This document shows positions 27,651-38,893 of a stretch of 64,000 nt of DNA, piece by piece. Numbering within the stretch: position 1 is the stretch's first letter; each line of letters opens with the position of its first letter. This DNA is from Sphingomonas sp. BK345 (GTDB taxonomy: Bacteria > Pseudomonadota > Alphaproteobacteria > Sphingomonadales > Sphingomonadaceae), in assembly GCF_014193845.1 (NCBI RefSeq), contig NZ_JACHZX010000005.1:186001-250000 (forward strand), given 5' to 3'. A program made the translations under genes and the position numbers. The notes beneath the pieces were generated by a model. The model was not told where the DNA came from. It saw nothing but the letters and a program-made list of their open reading frames with translations, and ran no database searches.

Positions 27651-28547
27651 ATGTCCGACCATCCCGCTCCGACCCGCACCGGCCTGCTGCTCGGCGTCGG
27701 CGCCTTCGTCTGCTGGGGGCTGCTGCCGCTCTACCTGCACCTGCTCGACTCGGTGCCGGCGCTACAGGTGCTGGCCTATCGCGTGATCTTCTCGCTCCTG
27801 CTGCTCGTGCTGGTCGTCGTCACGCTGGGGCGCGGGCGCGCGATCATGGAAAGGGCGCGCGGGCGCACGCTCGCGCTGCTGACAGCGACCGCGCTGCTGA
27901 TCGCGGTCAATTGGTTCGTCTACATCTGGTCGGTGCAGAACGGCCATGTGCTCGAGGCGAGCCTGGGCTATTTCATCAATCCGCTGCTCAACGTGCTGCT
28001 GGGAGTGGCGGTGCTGCGCGAGCGGATCACGCGGGTGCAGGCCGGCGCCGTCGCGATCGCCGGGGTGGGCGTGATCCTGCTCGCGCTCGACAGCGGCGGC
28101 GCGCTGTGGATCTCGCTCGCGCTGGCCGTGAGCTTCGGGCTGTATGGGCTGATCCGCAAGGTGGTGGCGATCGACGCGCTCGGCGGGCTGCTGATCGAAA
28201 CCGCGCTGCTGCTGCTGCCCGCGGTCGCGATCGTCGGCTGGGCACAGGCGCACGGCAGCGGCGCCTTCGGACAGGACACGCGCGTGGACGTGCTCTTGGT
28301 GCTCGCCGGCGCGGTGACCGCGGCGCCGCTGCTGATGTTCGCCGCGGCGGCGCGGCGGCTGCGCTATGCCACGCTGGGGCTGCTGCAATATATCGGGCCG
28401 ACGCTGCAGTTCCTCGAGGCAGTGCTGATCTTCGGTGAGCCGCTCCGTCCGGCGCAGCTGCTGAGCTTCGCGCTGATCTGGACCGCCTGTGCGCTCTACG
28501 CGGTGGCGGGCTGGCGCGCGGCGCCCGCGGCGGAGCGGGACGCATAG
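27651..28547 (+). CDS. rarD: RarD-type EamA-family permease
   Basis: This 298-residue protein has ten membrane helices. The EamA/RarD hallmarks are [22 protein letters not shown], the [11 protein letters not shown] segment, [32 protein letters not shown] (the RarD signature) and the late [26 protein letters not shown] 27651 follows AAGG; an in-frame TTG seven codons upstream is weaker. RarD proteins are linked to chloramphenicol tolerance in old annotation, but their substrate is not established. It is divergent from recF across a short shared promoter region. Confidence 0.92.
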   Translation: MSDHPAPTRTGLLLGVGAFVCWGLLPLYLHLLDSVPALQVLAYRVIFSLLLLVLVVVTLGRGRAIMERARGRTLALLTATALLIAVNWFVYIWSVQNGHVLEASLGYFINPLLNVLLGVAVLRERITRVQAGAVAIAGVGVILLALDSGGALWISLALAVSFGLYGLIRKVVAIDALGGLLIETALLLLPAVAIVGWAQAHGSGAFGQDTRVDVLLVLAGAVTAAPLLMFAAAARRLRYATLGLLQYIGPTLQFLEAVLIFGEPLRPAQLLSFALIWTACALYAVAGWRAAPAAERDA

Positions 28548-28603
28548 CCGCACCCTCTTGCCGCGCCTGCACGGCGGTCCAGGCCGAAGTCACCTGCAGG
28601 ACC

Positions 28604-28700
28604 GTCGTCCCGGCCCTGAGCCGGGATTCATGATGCGGCGAGGAGAGCGGCCGGAGCGTGCGCGGAACGATGGATCCCGGGGCAAGCCCGGGATGACGGC
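28604..28700. repeat. Paired palindromic repeat, GTCCCGGC...GGGATGAC type
   Basis: Two short palindromes, one around TCCCGGCCCTGAGCCGGGA and one around TCCCGGGGCAAGCCCGGGA, are inverted relative to each other across about 45 bases. Their outer ends CGTCGTCCC and GGGATGACG are also complementary. The element lies between the convergent rarD and coq4 genes and may serve as terminator for both. The copy at 45300-45395 has the same plan. Confidence 0.6.
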
Positions 28701-28732
28701 AGGCAAGGTCTAGTGCGCCGGCCCCGCTCTGC

Positions 28733-29503
28733 TCACGCGGTCGCCCGACCCGCGCCGCCGAACGAGTCGATCGCGGCGCCGAGCTCGCGCCGCGCGCGGC
28801 GGTAGGCGTGCGGCTCGCGGATGCCCAACCGTGCGCGGGCCGCGGCCAGCGGCTCGTCGAGCAGCGCCCTGGGATCCTCCGCCACCAGCCAGGCGGCCGC
28901 ACGGCCGTGACGATAGCCCTCCCATACCGCGCGTGCGAACAAAGTGCTGCGAGTCACGGCCAGGCTTTTGAGTGCGGCCGCGACCGCGATCAGCGCCCAG
29001 CCGAGCCCGCCGACCTGGGCGAAGCTGAACGCGACCAGCGCCGCCTCGCCGAGCGGGTCGTCGGCCTGATAGCCGGTGAGCACGTGCCAGAGATCGTGCA
29101 GGTCGCGGATGCGGCGACCCATCCAGCCATAGGGATGCTCGGCACCCCAGGCGTCGGCATGGTCCGCCTCGCTGACCGCGACGAGGCCATCGGCGGTATA
29201 GCCGGTGGTGACGAGGAAATCGCGATAGGCGGCGCCGACCGTGCCGGGCGCGTGGCGCGCCACCGCCGTGGGATCGGCGAGCAGCGCGGCGAGCTCGGCG
29301 CGCTCATAGGCGATCCGGCCGCCGGCCGCCGACGCGATCAGCCGCGCGTAATTGGCGGGGGCGTTGCCGGTGTTGAGCGCGCGCATGATGCGGAAGACCT
29401 GCCGCGTGTCATCGGGATCGCGCATCAGTCTCCGCACCGCGTCGAGCGCGCCGCGCCAGTCGCGCCGTCCGCTGGTGCCGGGGTAGGGGGGCATGCGGGT
29501 CAC
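28733..29503 (-). CDS. Coq4-family ubiquinone biosynthesis protein
   Basis: This 256-residue soluble protein has the Coq4 metal motif in RIRDLHDLWHVLTGY (about residues 133-147, H-D-x-x-H), followed by EAALVAFSFAQ. In yeast and animals Coq4 organises the CoQ synthesis complex and has been shown to oxidatively decarboxylate the ring; bacterial homologues are less studied. The N-terminal RLMRDPDDTRQVFRIMRAL is also typical. It sits between convergent rarD and a symporter gene on the same strand (53 bases upstream). Role in ubiquinone synthesis is by family. Confidence 0.9.
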   Translation of the reverse strand: MTRMPPYPGTSGRRDWRGALDAVRRLMRDPDDTRQVFRIMRALNTGNAPANYARLIASAAGGRIAYERAELAALLADPTAVARHAPGTVGAAYRDFLVTTGYTADGLVAVSEADHADAWGAEHPYGWMGRRIRDLHDLWHVLTGYQADDPLGEAALVAFSFAQVGGLGWALIAVAAALKSLAVTRSTLFARAVWEGYRHGRAAAWLVAEDPRALLDEPLAAARARLGIREPHAYRRARRELGAAIDSFGGAGRATA

Positions 29504-29556
29504 GGGAAAGGCTCCTTACTGACAGGTGTGTCAATAAAAGAGACGCGTTGCCTCCG

Positions 29557-30816
29557 TCAAGCGTCGGGCTCGGGGGGGCTTGTCCGGTCATCCGCATCGC
29601 CGCGTCGGCCCAGCAGCGCGGTGGTGGCGATGTCCATCGTCACGTTGCCGACGGTGCGAACGATGTCGGGGATCGTCTCCACCGCCACCAGCAGCCCCAG
29701 CGGCGCGATCGGCGCCCCGATCGTCCCCGCGATCGGGGCAATCGCGCTGACATAGCTCACCGTGCCGGGCAGGCTGACCGAGCCGAGCGAGGTCAGTGTC
29801 GCCACCACCACCCCGATGGCCAGCGTCGCCGGCGACAGCGTGACGCCGAACCAGGTCGCCACGTAGATCGCCACCGCCAAGTTCATCGCCGGTCCAGTCG
29901 CGCGGAAGATCGCGACTGCCAGTGGCAGCGTCACGCCGGCGACCCGCACGTCCACGCCGAGGTCGCGCGCGCCCTCGATCATCGCCGGCATCGAGGCGAG
30001 CGAGCTCTGCGTGCTGATCGCCACCGCCTGCGCCGGCAGTGTCGCGCGCGCGAAAGCGCCCAGCGGTAGGTGCGCACCCAGCCGCGCGATCGGATAGGCC
30101 AGCAGCATCACCGCCACGCCCGAGGCGCTCACGATCAGAATGTAATGAATCAGCGCGCCGAACGCCCCGGTGCCGGCGCGCGCGCCCACCACCAGCGCCA
30201 GCGCCAGCACGCCAGCGGGCGCGATCCACAGCACCCAGTCGATCACCACCAGCATCGCGTCGCGCAGCGCGGTGAACAGGCGCACCAGCAGGTCGCGCTG
30301 CGCGCGCTCGATCCGCGCGATCGCGAAGGCGAAGACCAAGGTGAAGATGATCAGCGACAGGAACGCGTCGCTCGCCGCCGCCTGGAGCACGTTCTTGGGG
30401 ACGATGCCGGCGAAGAACTCACCCAGCGGCGGCACCGCCGGCACCGCGCTCGCGTCGGACAAGGCGCCGCGCAGCGCCGCGGCCGAGGCCGCGGGAAGCG
30501 GGACGAGCGCGAGCAGCAGCGGCGTCAGCAATGCGGCGATCGTCGCCGAGGCGGCGAGCAGCGCGACGTAGAGCGCGATCGCGCGCGCGGCCAACCGACC
30601 GGCGCGCGCCGCCTCCGCGGTCGCGGCGACGCCGGTGACCAGCAGCGAGACCACCAGCGGCACGATCGTCATCTGCAAGGCGTGGAGCCAGGCGGTGCCG
30701 AGCGGCTCGGCCACCGCCACCACGTTCGGCACCGCGCCGGGCGCCACGCGTGTCAGCGCGATGCCGGCGGCGAGGCCGGCGACCAGGGCAAGGAGGATAC
30801 GGGTAGCCTGCGACAT
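29557..30816 (-). CDS. Dicarboxylate/amino acid:cation symporter (DAACS family)
   Basis: This 419-residue glutamate-transporter-fold protein has eight membrane helices and two re-entrant hairpins. The first hairpin contains [14 protein letters not shown] (the Ser-rich motif). Helix 7 has a modified version of the NMDGT region: [19 protein letters not shown] replaces the usual Tx[28 protein letters not shown] fits hairpin 2. The weakly conserved helix 7 suggests a substrate other than C4-dicarboxylate or glutamate. It points away from glmM; the 70 bases between them hold both promoters. Confidence 0.87.
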   Translation of the reverse strand: MSQATRILLALVAGLAAGIALTRVAPGAVPNVVAVAEPLGTAWLHALQMTIVPLVVSLLVTGVAATAEAARAGRLAARAIALYVALLAASATIAALLTPLLLALVPLPAASAAALRGALSDASAVPAVPPLGEFFAGIVPKNVLQAAASDAFLSLIIFTLVFAFAIARIERAQRDLLVRLFTALRDAMLVVIDWVLWIAPAGVLALALVVGARAGTGAFGALIHYILIVSASGVAVMLLAYPIARLGAHLPLGAFARATLPAQAVAISTQSSLASMPAMIEGARDLGVDVRVAGVTLPLAVAIFRATGPAMNLAVAIYVATWFGVTLSPATLAIGVVVATLTSLGSVSLPGTVSYVSAIAPIAGTIGAPIAPLGLLVAVETIPDIVRTVGNVTMDIATTALLGRRGDADDRTSPPEPDA

Positions 30817-30885
30817 CAGCGCGCTCTTCGCCCTTCGTTCGTCATCGTTTATGGGAGCCCGTCAGCGGAGCGAACGGAAGAGGCG

Positions 30886-32223
<1,338 letters not shown>

Positions 32224-32255
32224 GGGGGTAGGTGGGCGTGTTCCTCCTCTTCTTC

Positions 32256-32344
32256 CACCCCGGCGGACGCCGGGGTCCAGGTGGGGGACCGCGCTGAGTC
32301 CACGACGGCCTTCCCAACTGGACCCCGGCGTTCGCCGGGGGGGG
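32256..32344. repeat. Paired palindromic repeat, CCCCGGCG..CGCCGGGGTCCAG type
   Basis: Two palindromes (CCCCGGCGGACGCCGGGG and CCCCGGCGTTCGCCGGGG) face each other. Inner flanks TCCAGGTGGGG and CCCAACTGGA are complementary, so the block can fold as one long hairpin with two stems at its base. The same arrangement recurs at 47073-47165. It lies downstream of glmM and upstream of the small zinc-finger-like gene. Confidence 0.65.
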
Positions 32345-32460
32345 CGGGGCGACGGCGGTTCGTCGCCTTAAGCCGGCAACGACGCCGAGGCGCAGGCAGT
32401 GTACTTCATACCACCCTCATCCCGCGTGACCTCGCGCGCGCACGGCGCTATGGCGCGCGC

Positions 32461-32685
32461 ATGCTGGAGATGCGTCCCGATTGCGAGCGCTGCGGCGTCG
32501 ATCTGCCCGCCGACGCGGGCGGCGCCTTCATCTGCTCGCTCGAATGTACCTATTGCGCCGACTGCGCCGACGAGCTCGACGAGCGCTGCCCGGGCTGCGG
32601 CGGCGAGCTGCTCGACCGCCCCGCGCGCGTCGGCGCGACGCTGAAGAAATATCCCGCCGCGACCGAGCGGCGCCACCGCGGATGA
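32461..32685 (+). CDS. DUF1272 small cysteine-rich protein
   Basis: This 74-residue protein carries four CxxC-type pairs (CERC, CSLEC, CADC, CPGC), expected to bind two zinc ions in a RING/rubredoxin-like knot. MLEMRPDCERCGVDLP, FICSLECTYCADCADEL and CPGCGGELLDRPAR match DUF1272. No function is known for the family. Its stop overlaps the thiD start (ATGA), so it is translationally coupled to thiD. Confidence 0.88.
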   Translation: MLEMRPDCERCGVDLPADAGGAFICSLECTYCADCADELDERCPGCGGELLDRPARVGATLKKYPAATERRHRG

Positions 32686-33851
32686 TGCCGCGCGTGCTGA
32701 TCGTCGCCGGCTCGGACTCGGGCGGCGGCGCGGGGATCCAGGCCGACATCAAGACCGTCACGATGCTCGGCGGCCACGCCATGACCGCGATCACCGCGAT
32801 CACCGCGCAGAACACGCTCGGCGTCCAGGCGGTCGCGGCGCTGTCGCCCGAGATGGTGCGGCAGCAGATGGCGAGCGTGGTCGCGGACCTCGGCGTCGAC
32901 TCGGTCAAGATCGGGATGCTCGGCGGCGCCGAGATCGCCGCGGCGGTGGCCGACGAGCTGGCGGGCGGGCGCTACGGCGGCGCGATCGTGCTCGACCCGG
33001 TGATGGTGGCGAGCAGCGGCGCGGTGCTGGCCGACGCCGCCACGATCGCGGCGTTCGAGCGGCTGGCGCGGCTCAGCGCGCTGGTCACCCCGAACCTGCC
33101 CGAGCTGGCGGCACTATGCGGGGTCGACACGCTCGCGGCCGACGACGTGGCGACGGCAGCACGCGACTATGCCGCCGCGATCGGGACGCCGCTGCTGGTG
33201 AAGGGCGGACACGCCGAGGGCGCGGTCGTGGTGGATCGGCTGATCGGTGCCGGGGGCGAGATCCTGCGCTGGGAAGCGCCGCGGATCGACACGCGCCACA
33301 GTCACGGCACCGGCTGCACGCTGGCGAGCGCGGTCGCGGAGGGGCTCGCGCGCGGCCTCGCACTACCGCAGGCGATCGAGCGCGCGCGGATCTTCGTCCG
33401 GGTCGCGCTGCGCGAGGCGCCGGGGCTGGGCGGGGGGCACGGGCCGATGGGGCACGCGCGCGTCCGGCTCGACGTCGCCGCGGCGGCGCCGACGCTCAAC
33501 CAAGTGACGCTGCCGATGACCGACCACGCCGCGACGCTCGCTTTCTATCGCGGGCTGGGGCTGACGCCGATCGTCGCCAGCGATGAGCGCTATGCGCGCT
33601 TCGAGAGCGTCGGCGGCGCGACGCTGTCGATCGAGGCGGCGCAGGAGCTCCACGGCCAGCCGCTCGTCTTCCTCGAGGTCGCCGACGTCGATGCGGCGAT
33701 GGCGCAGGCGCGCGCCGCCGGCGTCTCGGTCGAAGAGGCGCGCGACCGACCCTGGGGCTGGCGCGAGGCGCGGCTATACGATCCCTCGGGCAATGCTCTG
33801 TGCCTCTACCAGGCGGGCGAGAACCGCCGCTTCCCGCCGTGGCGGCTCTGA
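32682..33851 (+). CDS. thiD: HMP/HMP-P kinase ThiD fused to a C-terminal VOC (glyoxalase-like) domain
   Basis: This 389-residue fusion has the ThiD kinase at residues 1-265. It phosphorylates hydroxymethylpyrimidine and its monophosphate in thiamin synthesis; motifs are IVAGSDSGGGAGIQADIKT, the TAITAQNT segment, VLDPVMVASSG, TPNLPELAAL, LVKGGH and the catalytic loop HGTGCTLASA. Without a stop it continues from about residue 275 into a single VOC module (LNQVTLPMTDHAATLAFYRGLGL... VFLEVADVDAAMAQARAAG... WREARLYDPSGNALCLYQ). Separate VOC proteins of this type are widespread; ThiD itself usually ends near residue 265. The upstream gene overlaps by four bases and rnhB by one. No thiamin riboswitch was seen. 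Confidence 0.92.
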   Translation: MMPRVLIVAGSDSGGGAGIQADIKTVTMLGGHAMTAITAITAQNTLGVQAVAALSPEMVRQQMASVVADLGVDSVKIGMLGGAEIAAAVADELAGGRYGGAIVLDPVMVASSGAVLADAATIAAFERLARLSALVTPNLPELAALCGVDTLAADDVATAARDYAAAIGTPLLVKGGHAEGAVVVDRLIGAGGEILRWEAPRIDTRHSHGTGCTLASAVAEGLARGLALPQAIERARIFVRVALREAPGLGGGHGPMGHARVRLDVAAAAPTLNQVTLPMTDHAATLAFYRGLGLTPIVASDERYARFESVGGATLSIEAAQELHGQPLVFLEVADVDAAMAQARAAGVSVEEARDRPWGWREARLYDPSGNALCLYQAGENRRFPPWRL

Positions 33852-34459
33852 TGCCGGGGCTGCTCCACGAGAAGCGCTGCGTGCCGCCGGTCGCGGGCGT
33901 CGACGAGGCCGGGCGCGGGCCGCTCGCCGGGCCGGTGGTCGCCGCCGCGGTGGTGCTGCCCGCCAGAGGCGTGCCGCGCGGGATCGACGATTCGAAGAAG
34001 CTTCCCGCGAGCGAGCGCGCCCGGCTTTACGCCCGGCTGCGCGACTGCGCGATCATCGGCGTCGGCATCGTCGAGCCCGCCGAGATCGACACGCTCAACA
34101 TCTATTGGGCGACGATGAAGGCGATGACGCTCGCGGTCGACGAGCTGGCGCGCGCGCTGGGCGACGGGCCCGGGCACGTGCTGGTCGATGGCAACCGGCT
34201 GCCGCGCTGGGGCTATGCCGCCACCGCGATCGTCGGCGGCGACGCGCAGAGTCGCTCGATCGCCGCCGCCTCGATCGTCGCCAAGCACACGCGCGACCAG
34301 ATCATGATCGCCGCGGCCGAATCACATCCGCAGTACGGCTGGCACTCGAACAAGGGCTACGGTTGCCCCGCGCACCTGCGCGCGCTGCGCGAGCACGGGC
34401 CGTCGCCGCTCCACCGCCGCAGCTTCGCCCCGGTGGCGCAGGCGGTTCTGCCGTTCTGA
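33851..34459 (+). CDS. rnhB: Ribonuclease HII
   Basis: This 202-residue enzyme nicks RNA in RNA-DNA hybrids and removes misinserted ribonucleotides. The acidic active site is visible in GVDEAGRGPLAGP (residues 16-28), VLVDGN and the AKHTRDQIM helix. DDSKKLPASER and HPQYGWHSNKGYG are family features. ATG 33851 overlaps the thiD stop (TGATG). Its stop codon overlaps the first GANTC site of the ccrM upstream region. rnhB next to ccrM is a common order in alphaproteobacteria. Confidence 0.96.
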   Translation: MPGLLHEKRCVPPVAGVDEAGRGPLAGPVVAAAVVLPARGVPRGIDDSKKLPASERARLYARLRDCAIIGVGIVEPAEIDTLNIYWATMKAMTLAVDELARALGDGPGHVLVDGNRLPRWGYAATAIVGGDAQSRSIAAASIVAKHTRDQIMIAAAESHPQYGWHSNKGYGCPAHLRALREHGPSPLHRRSFAPVAQAVLPF

Positions 34460-34569
34460 GTCTTTTCCGTCACACCACCATATATCGAGTCAACGCCGCC
34501 GCGGGTGACTCAACATATGGACGTGGACTCATCTTGTTCCGCTAGCGACTCGGCTTCCGTCCGCGAGTC
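34458..34569 (+). promoter_or_regulatory. Six phased GANTC sites in the ccrM upstream region
   Basis: GANTC, the target of CcrM, occurs at 34458, 34487, 34507, 34526, 34547 and 34565 (first base). The last five are spaced 20, 19, 21 and 18 bases, about two helical turns. Random sequence of this length would hold about 0.4 sites. In Caulobacter the ccrM promoter region also contains GANTC sites and is methylation-sensitive. The array ends 70 bases before the ccrM start codon. Confidence 0.7.
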
Positions 34570-34636
34570 GCGTGGTAAAAGGCGGCTTGACGGAGCGGCG
34601 TTTCGGCGGCCTCTTGCGCGGGCAAAGGGGAGCTGA

Positions 34637-35770
<1,134 letters not shown>

Positions 35771-35818
35771 GTCTTCGGATTGAGGGTTGGCGCTCCTCGC
35801 CTGCAAGGGCGGCGCGGC

Positions 35819-35947
35819 CTTGGCTTGCCCCCGGCAAGCCAAGATGGTGTCCGGGGGGCACCATCTCGCCCGCACTGGCAGGCCGAAGGCCTGACGGACG
35901 GGTGTCGCCGGTGATTAGGCGCGGGACGTTCGCCAGCGGCGACACCC
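35819..35947 (+). repeat. Four back-to-back perfect hairpins between ccrM and folP
   Basis: Inverted repeats follow one another. CTTGGCTTGC/GCAAGCCAAG has loop CCCCG (35819-35843). AGATGGTG/CACCATCT has a 9-base loop (35842-35866). CAGGCC/GGCCTG has loop GAA (35879-35893). GGGTGTCGCCG/CGGCGACACCC has a 26-base loop (35900-35947). The first could end ccrM transcription, although no T-run follows. The rest of the 35771-36066 gap holds the folP leader and no gene. Confidence 0.55.
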
Positions 35948-36066
35948 CACCGTCGCGCGGCGCGCGCCACCTCCCCTTACACGGGAGGACATCAAGACTG
36001 CCGCCGCTTGGGCGGCGTCGTTAACCGCGCTAGCAAGGGGGCACCGCCCAGCAGAAGGTCCGTTCG

Positions 36067-37113
36067 ATGCGCCTCCGCCCCGTCCACTTCGTCGACGCGC
36101 CCTTCGTTTACCCGGAAGAAACCGTGGTGCGGCTCGCCGGCGGGCTGCAATGGTACGCCGCGTATGAGGTGAGCGGCGACGGTCCACGCCGCGTCGTCCC
36201 CGTCGGCGAGATGGCGAAGCTCGGCGATCGCGCCGCGTTGCTCCACGCGCGCTTCACCACGCCGCGCGCGCCGCTGATGCTCGGCGAGCGTGTGCTGCGG
36301 CTCGACCAGCCGCAGGTCGCCGCGATCCTCAACGTCACCCCCGACAGCTTCTCCGACGGTGGCGCGCACCGGGACGACCCCGCCGCCGCAGCCGCGGCGG
36401 GCATGGCGCTGGCCGGTGCGGGCGCCGCACTGATCGACGTCGGCGGTGAGTCGACCCGGCCCGGCGCCGCGCTCGTCTGGGAGGAGGACGAGGCGCGCCG
36501 CGTCGCGCCGGTGGTCGAGCGGCTCGCCCGCGCCGGCGCGCTGGTCTCGGTCGACACGCGCAAGGCGCCGGTGATGGAGGCCGCGCTCGCCGCCGGCGCG
36601 GCGATCGTCAACGACGTCTCGGCGCTGCTGTGGGACGAGCGCGCGCTCGACGTGGTGAAGCGCAGCGGCGCGCCCGTGATCCTGATGCACTCGCCCGATC
36701 CGAAGGCCGGTGGGCACGGCCGGGTGACGTACGACGACGTGGTCGGTGAGGTGTTCGACTGGCTCGAGGCGCGGGTCGAGGCGGTCGTCGCCGCCGGGGT
36801 CGATCGTGCCCGCGTCATCGTCGACCCCGGTATCGGCTTCGGCAAGTCGCTCGCGGACAATCTCGCGCTACTGAACGGCCTGGCGATGTTCCACGGCCTC
36901 GGGTGCGCGGTGATGCTGGGGGCGAGCCGCAAGCGGCTGATCGGCGCGCTCAGCAACGAGGCGCCGGTGGAACAGCGGCTCGGCGGCTCGGTCGCGCTCG
37001 CGCTCAAGGGCGCCGAGGCGGGCGTGCAACTGCTGCGAGTCCATGACGTGGCCGAGACGGTGCAGGCGCTGCGCGTCTGGCGTGGCCTGCGCGATCGCGC
37101 TCTTGTGGGGTAA
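36067..37113 (+). CDS. folP: Dihydropteroate synthase
   Basis: This 348-residue enzyme joins p-aminobenzoate to dihydropterin pyrophosphate in folate synthesis; it is the sulfonamide target. The catalytic domain begins near residue 80 with AAILNVTPDSFSDGG, followed by LIDVGGESTRPGA, VSVDTRKAPV, IVNDVSALL, ILMHSP, VIVDPGIGFGKS and LGASRKRLIG. The 75-residue N-terminal extension (FVYPEETVVRLAGGLQWYAAYEV) is not part of the E. coli enzyme but is seen in sphingomonads. ATG 36067 is preceded by AGAAGG. Confidence 0.95.
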   Translation: MRLRPVHFVDAPFVYPEETVVRLAGGLQWYAAYEVSGDGPRRVVPVGEMAKLGDRAALLHARFTTPRAPLMLGERVLRLDQPQVAAILNVTPDSFSDGGAHRDDPAAAAAAGMALAGAGAALIDVGGESTRPGAALVWEEDEARRVAPVVERLARAGALVSVDTRKAPVMEAALAAGAAIVNDVSALLWDERALDVVKRSGAPVILMHSPDPKAGGHGRVTYDDVVGEVFDWLEARVEAVVAAGVDRARVIVDPGIGFGKSLADNLALLNGLAMFHGLGCAVMLGASRKRLIGALSNEAPVEQRLGGSVALALKGAEAGVQLLRVHDVAETVQALRVWRGLRDRALVG

Positions 37114-37304
37114 GGGGCGTGCTCCCGCGCACGCAGCAGCGGAGAGCCAGTAACATCCGTGCCCGCGACGTTGGGCGTCGGCGATCGCCGGAGTTCGACG
37201 CGGCGCGTCCTCGGTTCGCGTGCCGGACAGCGGGTCTCCCAACAAGCTCTGTAACATTTGGTTTCGTACGTGCAACGGCCCCGCCTAACGCGCGTTAGCG
37301 CGGC

Positions 37305-38189
37305 ATGATCGTTACAGCCGTTCCCCGCCTCACTCAGATCGTGCGCGAAGTCTGGAAGCCGCTGACCCTGCTGTTCATCTGGGACGTGATCGTGACGGTC
37401 ACCTATTACGTCCTCCCGTTCAAGGCGCCCGAGCTGCCGCTGACGCTGTTCGGCTCCGCGCTGGCGCTGTTCCTCGGCTTTCGCAGCAATTCGGCCTATC
37501 AGCGTTGGTGGGAGGGGCGATCGCTGTGGGGGCTGATGATCAACGCCAGCCGGAATCTCGCGCGCGCCGCCCGCAACTTCCTCCCCGATCCGGACGGGCG
37601 CGACATGAAGCGCACGATCGTCCTGCGCCAGATCGCTTATGTGAACGCGCTTCGCTGTCAGCTGCGCAAGCAGAAGGCCGACGACGAGGTGCTACGCTTC
37701 CTGTCAAAGGGGGAGGCGGATTTCGCGCTGTCGCGCACCAACATCGCCAACGGTATCGTCGACGGCACCGGCCGGCGGATCGATCTGGCGCGCGCGAACG
37801 GCTGGATCGATACGATCCAGCAGGCCTCGATCGAGCGCGTGCTGATCGACATCGCCAACGCGCAGGGCGGCATGGAGCGGCTCAAGAACACGCCGCTGCC
37901 CAATCAATATCGCTTCTTTCCAATGGTGTTCACCCATCTGTTCTGCATCCTGCTGCCGATCGGGCTGGTCGAGACGCTGGGCTTCGCCACACCGCTGGGC
38001 TCGACCGTGGCAGGGCTGATGTTCCTGGCGGTCCTGGCCATCGGCGACGACCTCGTCGACCCGTTCGCCAACACCGTCCACGACCTGCCGCTGTCGGCGA
38101 TGTGCCGCACGATCGAGATCGACCTGCTGCAATCGATCGGCGAGGAAGCACCCGAACCGATGACGCCCGACAACGGCGTGCTGTGGTGA
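37305..38189 (+). CDS. Bestrophin-family ion channel
   Basis: This 294-residue membrane protein of the bestrophin/UPF0187 (YneE) group forms pentameric ion channels; the Klebsiella homologue conducts cations. Features are four helices, the conserved LALFLGFRSNSAYQRWWEGRSLWG (about residues 45-68), RFFPMVFTHLFCILLPIGL and the C-terminal DDLVDPFANTVHDLPLSAMCRTIEIDLLQ, which contributes the acidic Ca-binding-like belt in the animal proteins. It stands alone. No strong ribosome site is visible, so the ATG is chosen by homology to the usual N-terminus. Confidence 0.92.
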   Translation: MIVTAVPRLTQIVREVWKPLTLLFIWDVIVTVTYYVLPFKAPELPLTLFGSALALFLGFRSNSAYQRWWEGRSLWGLMINASRNLARAARNFLPDPDGRDMKRTIVLRQIAYVNALRCQLRKQKADDEVLRFLSKGEADFALSRTNIANGIVDGTGRRIDLARANGWIDTIQQASIERVLIDIANAQGGMERLKNTPLPNQYRFFPMVFTHLFCILLPIGLVETLGFATPLGSTVAGLMFLAVLAIGDDLVDPFANTVHDLPLSAMCRTIEIDLLQSIGEEAPEPMTPDNGVLW

Positions 38190-38208
38190 GCACGCCGCCA
38201 CGCAAGCG

Positions 38209-38658
38209 TCAGCGAACGTCCTCGACCTGCGGCAGATAGGCGGCATAGCCTTCCGCTTCCATGTCGTCGCGATGGACGAAGCGGAGCGACGCCGAGTTGA
38301 TGCAATAGCGTAGTCCGCCGCGATCGCGCGGGCCGTCGTCGAACACGTGGCCGAGATGGCTGTCGCCATGGGCTGAGCGCACCTCGGTGCGAGTCATGAA
38401 GTGCGAGCGGTCGACGAGCTCGGCGACGTTGGCGGGCTCTACCGGCTTGGTGAAGCTGGGCCAGCCGCAGCCCGACTCATATTTGTCCGCGCTGGCGAAT
38501 AGCGGCTCGCCCGATACCACGTCGACGTAGATGCCGGGCTCCTTATTGTAGAGCAGCTCGCCGGTGCCGGGCCGCTCGGTGCCGTTCTGCTGGGTGACGC
38601 GATACTGCTCCGGCGTGAGCCGCGCGATCGCCTCGTCCGTCTTGCGATAGTCCGTCAT
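38209..38658 (-). CDS. msrB: Peptide-methionine (R)-S-oxide reductase
   Basis: This 149-residue repair enzyme reduces the R form of methionine sulfoxide in proteins. The catalytic Cys is in [11 protein letters not shown] (Cys about 121); the recycling Cys is in ESGCGWPSF (about 65). [10 protein letters not shown] is conserved. Both CxxC pairs that bind zinc in many MsrB enzymes are absent, so this is the zinc-free type. No N-terminal signal, so it is cytosolic. AGGTTGC before ATG 38658 is a weak ribosome site. It converges on the bestrophin gene, 19 bases away. Confidence 0.95.
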   Translation of the reverse strand: MTDYRKTDEAIARLTPEQYRVTQQNGTERPGTGELLYNKEPGIYVDVVSGEPLFASADKYESGCGWPSFTKPVEPANVAELVDRSHFMTRTEVRSAHGDSHLGHVFDDGPRDRGGLRYCINSASLRFVHRDDMEAEGYAAYLPQVEDVR

Positions 38659-38893
38659 GCAACCTCCGTTGACGCATAGATAAGGAGCGCTGGCGCGGGT
38701 TGCGAGACCGTGGAGGGTGCTGAGCGATTGACCCGTTGCGGTGAGTCACGCGTCGCTGGAGCGATCGTGGCGCAGCGCGGCAGGCATCGAATAACCATCT
38801 GACAGGGGGCGAGACGTTGGCCGCAAGGCGCGTCAGGATCCGTCACGCCGCTGCTACGCCACCGCCGTAATGCGTCAGCCGCAGGATTGAGGT

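Noticed and set aside
30070..30885. Plus-strand coding sequence upstream of glmM
   Set aside because: It is the antisense of the symporter gene; glmM homology begins exactly at ATG 30886 with a ribosome site.
38655..38893. Short gene between msrB and the TonB receptor
   Set aside because: Only short frames without codon bias are present; the interval more likely holds two divergent promoters.
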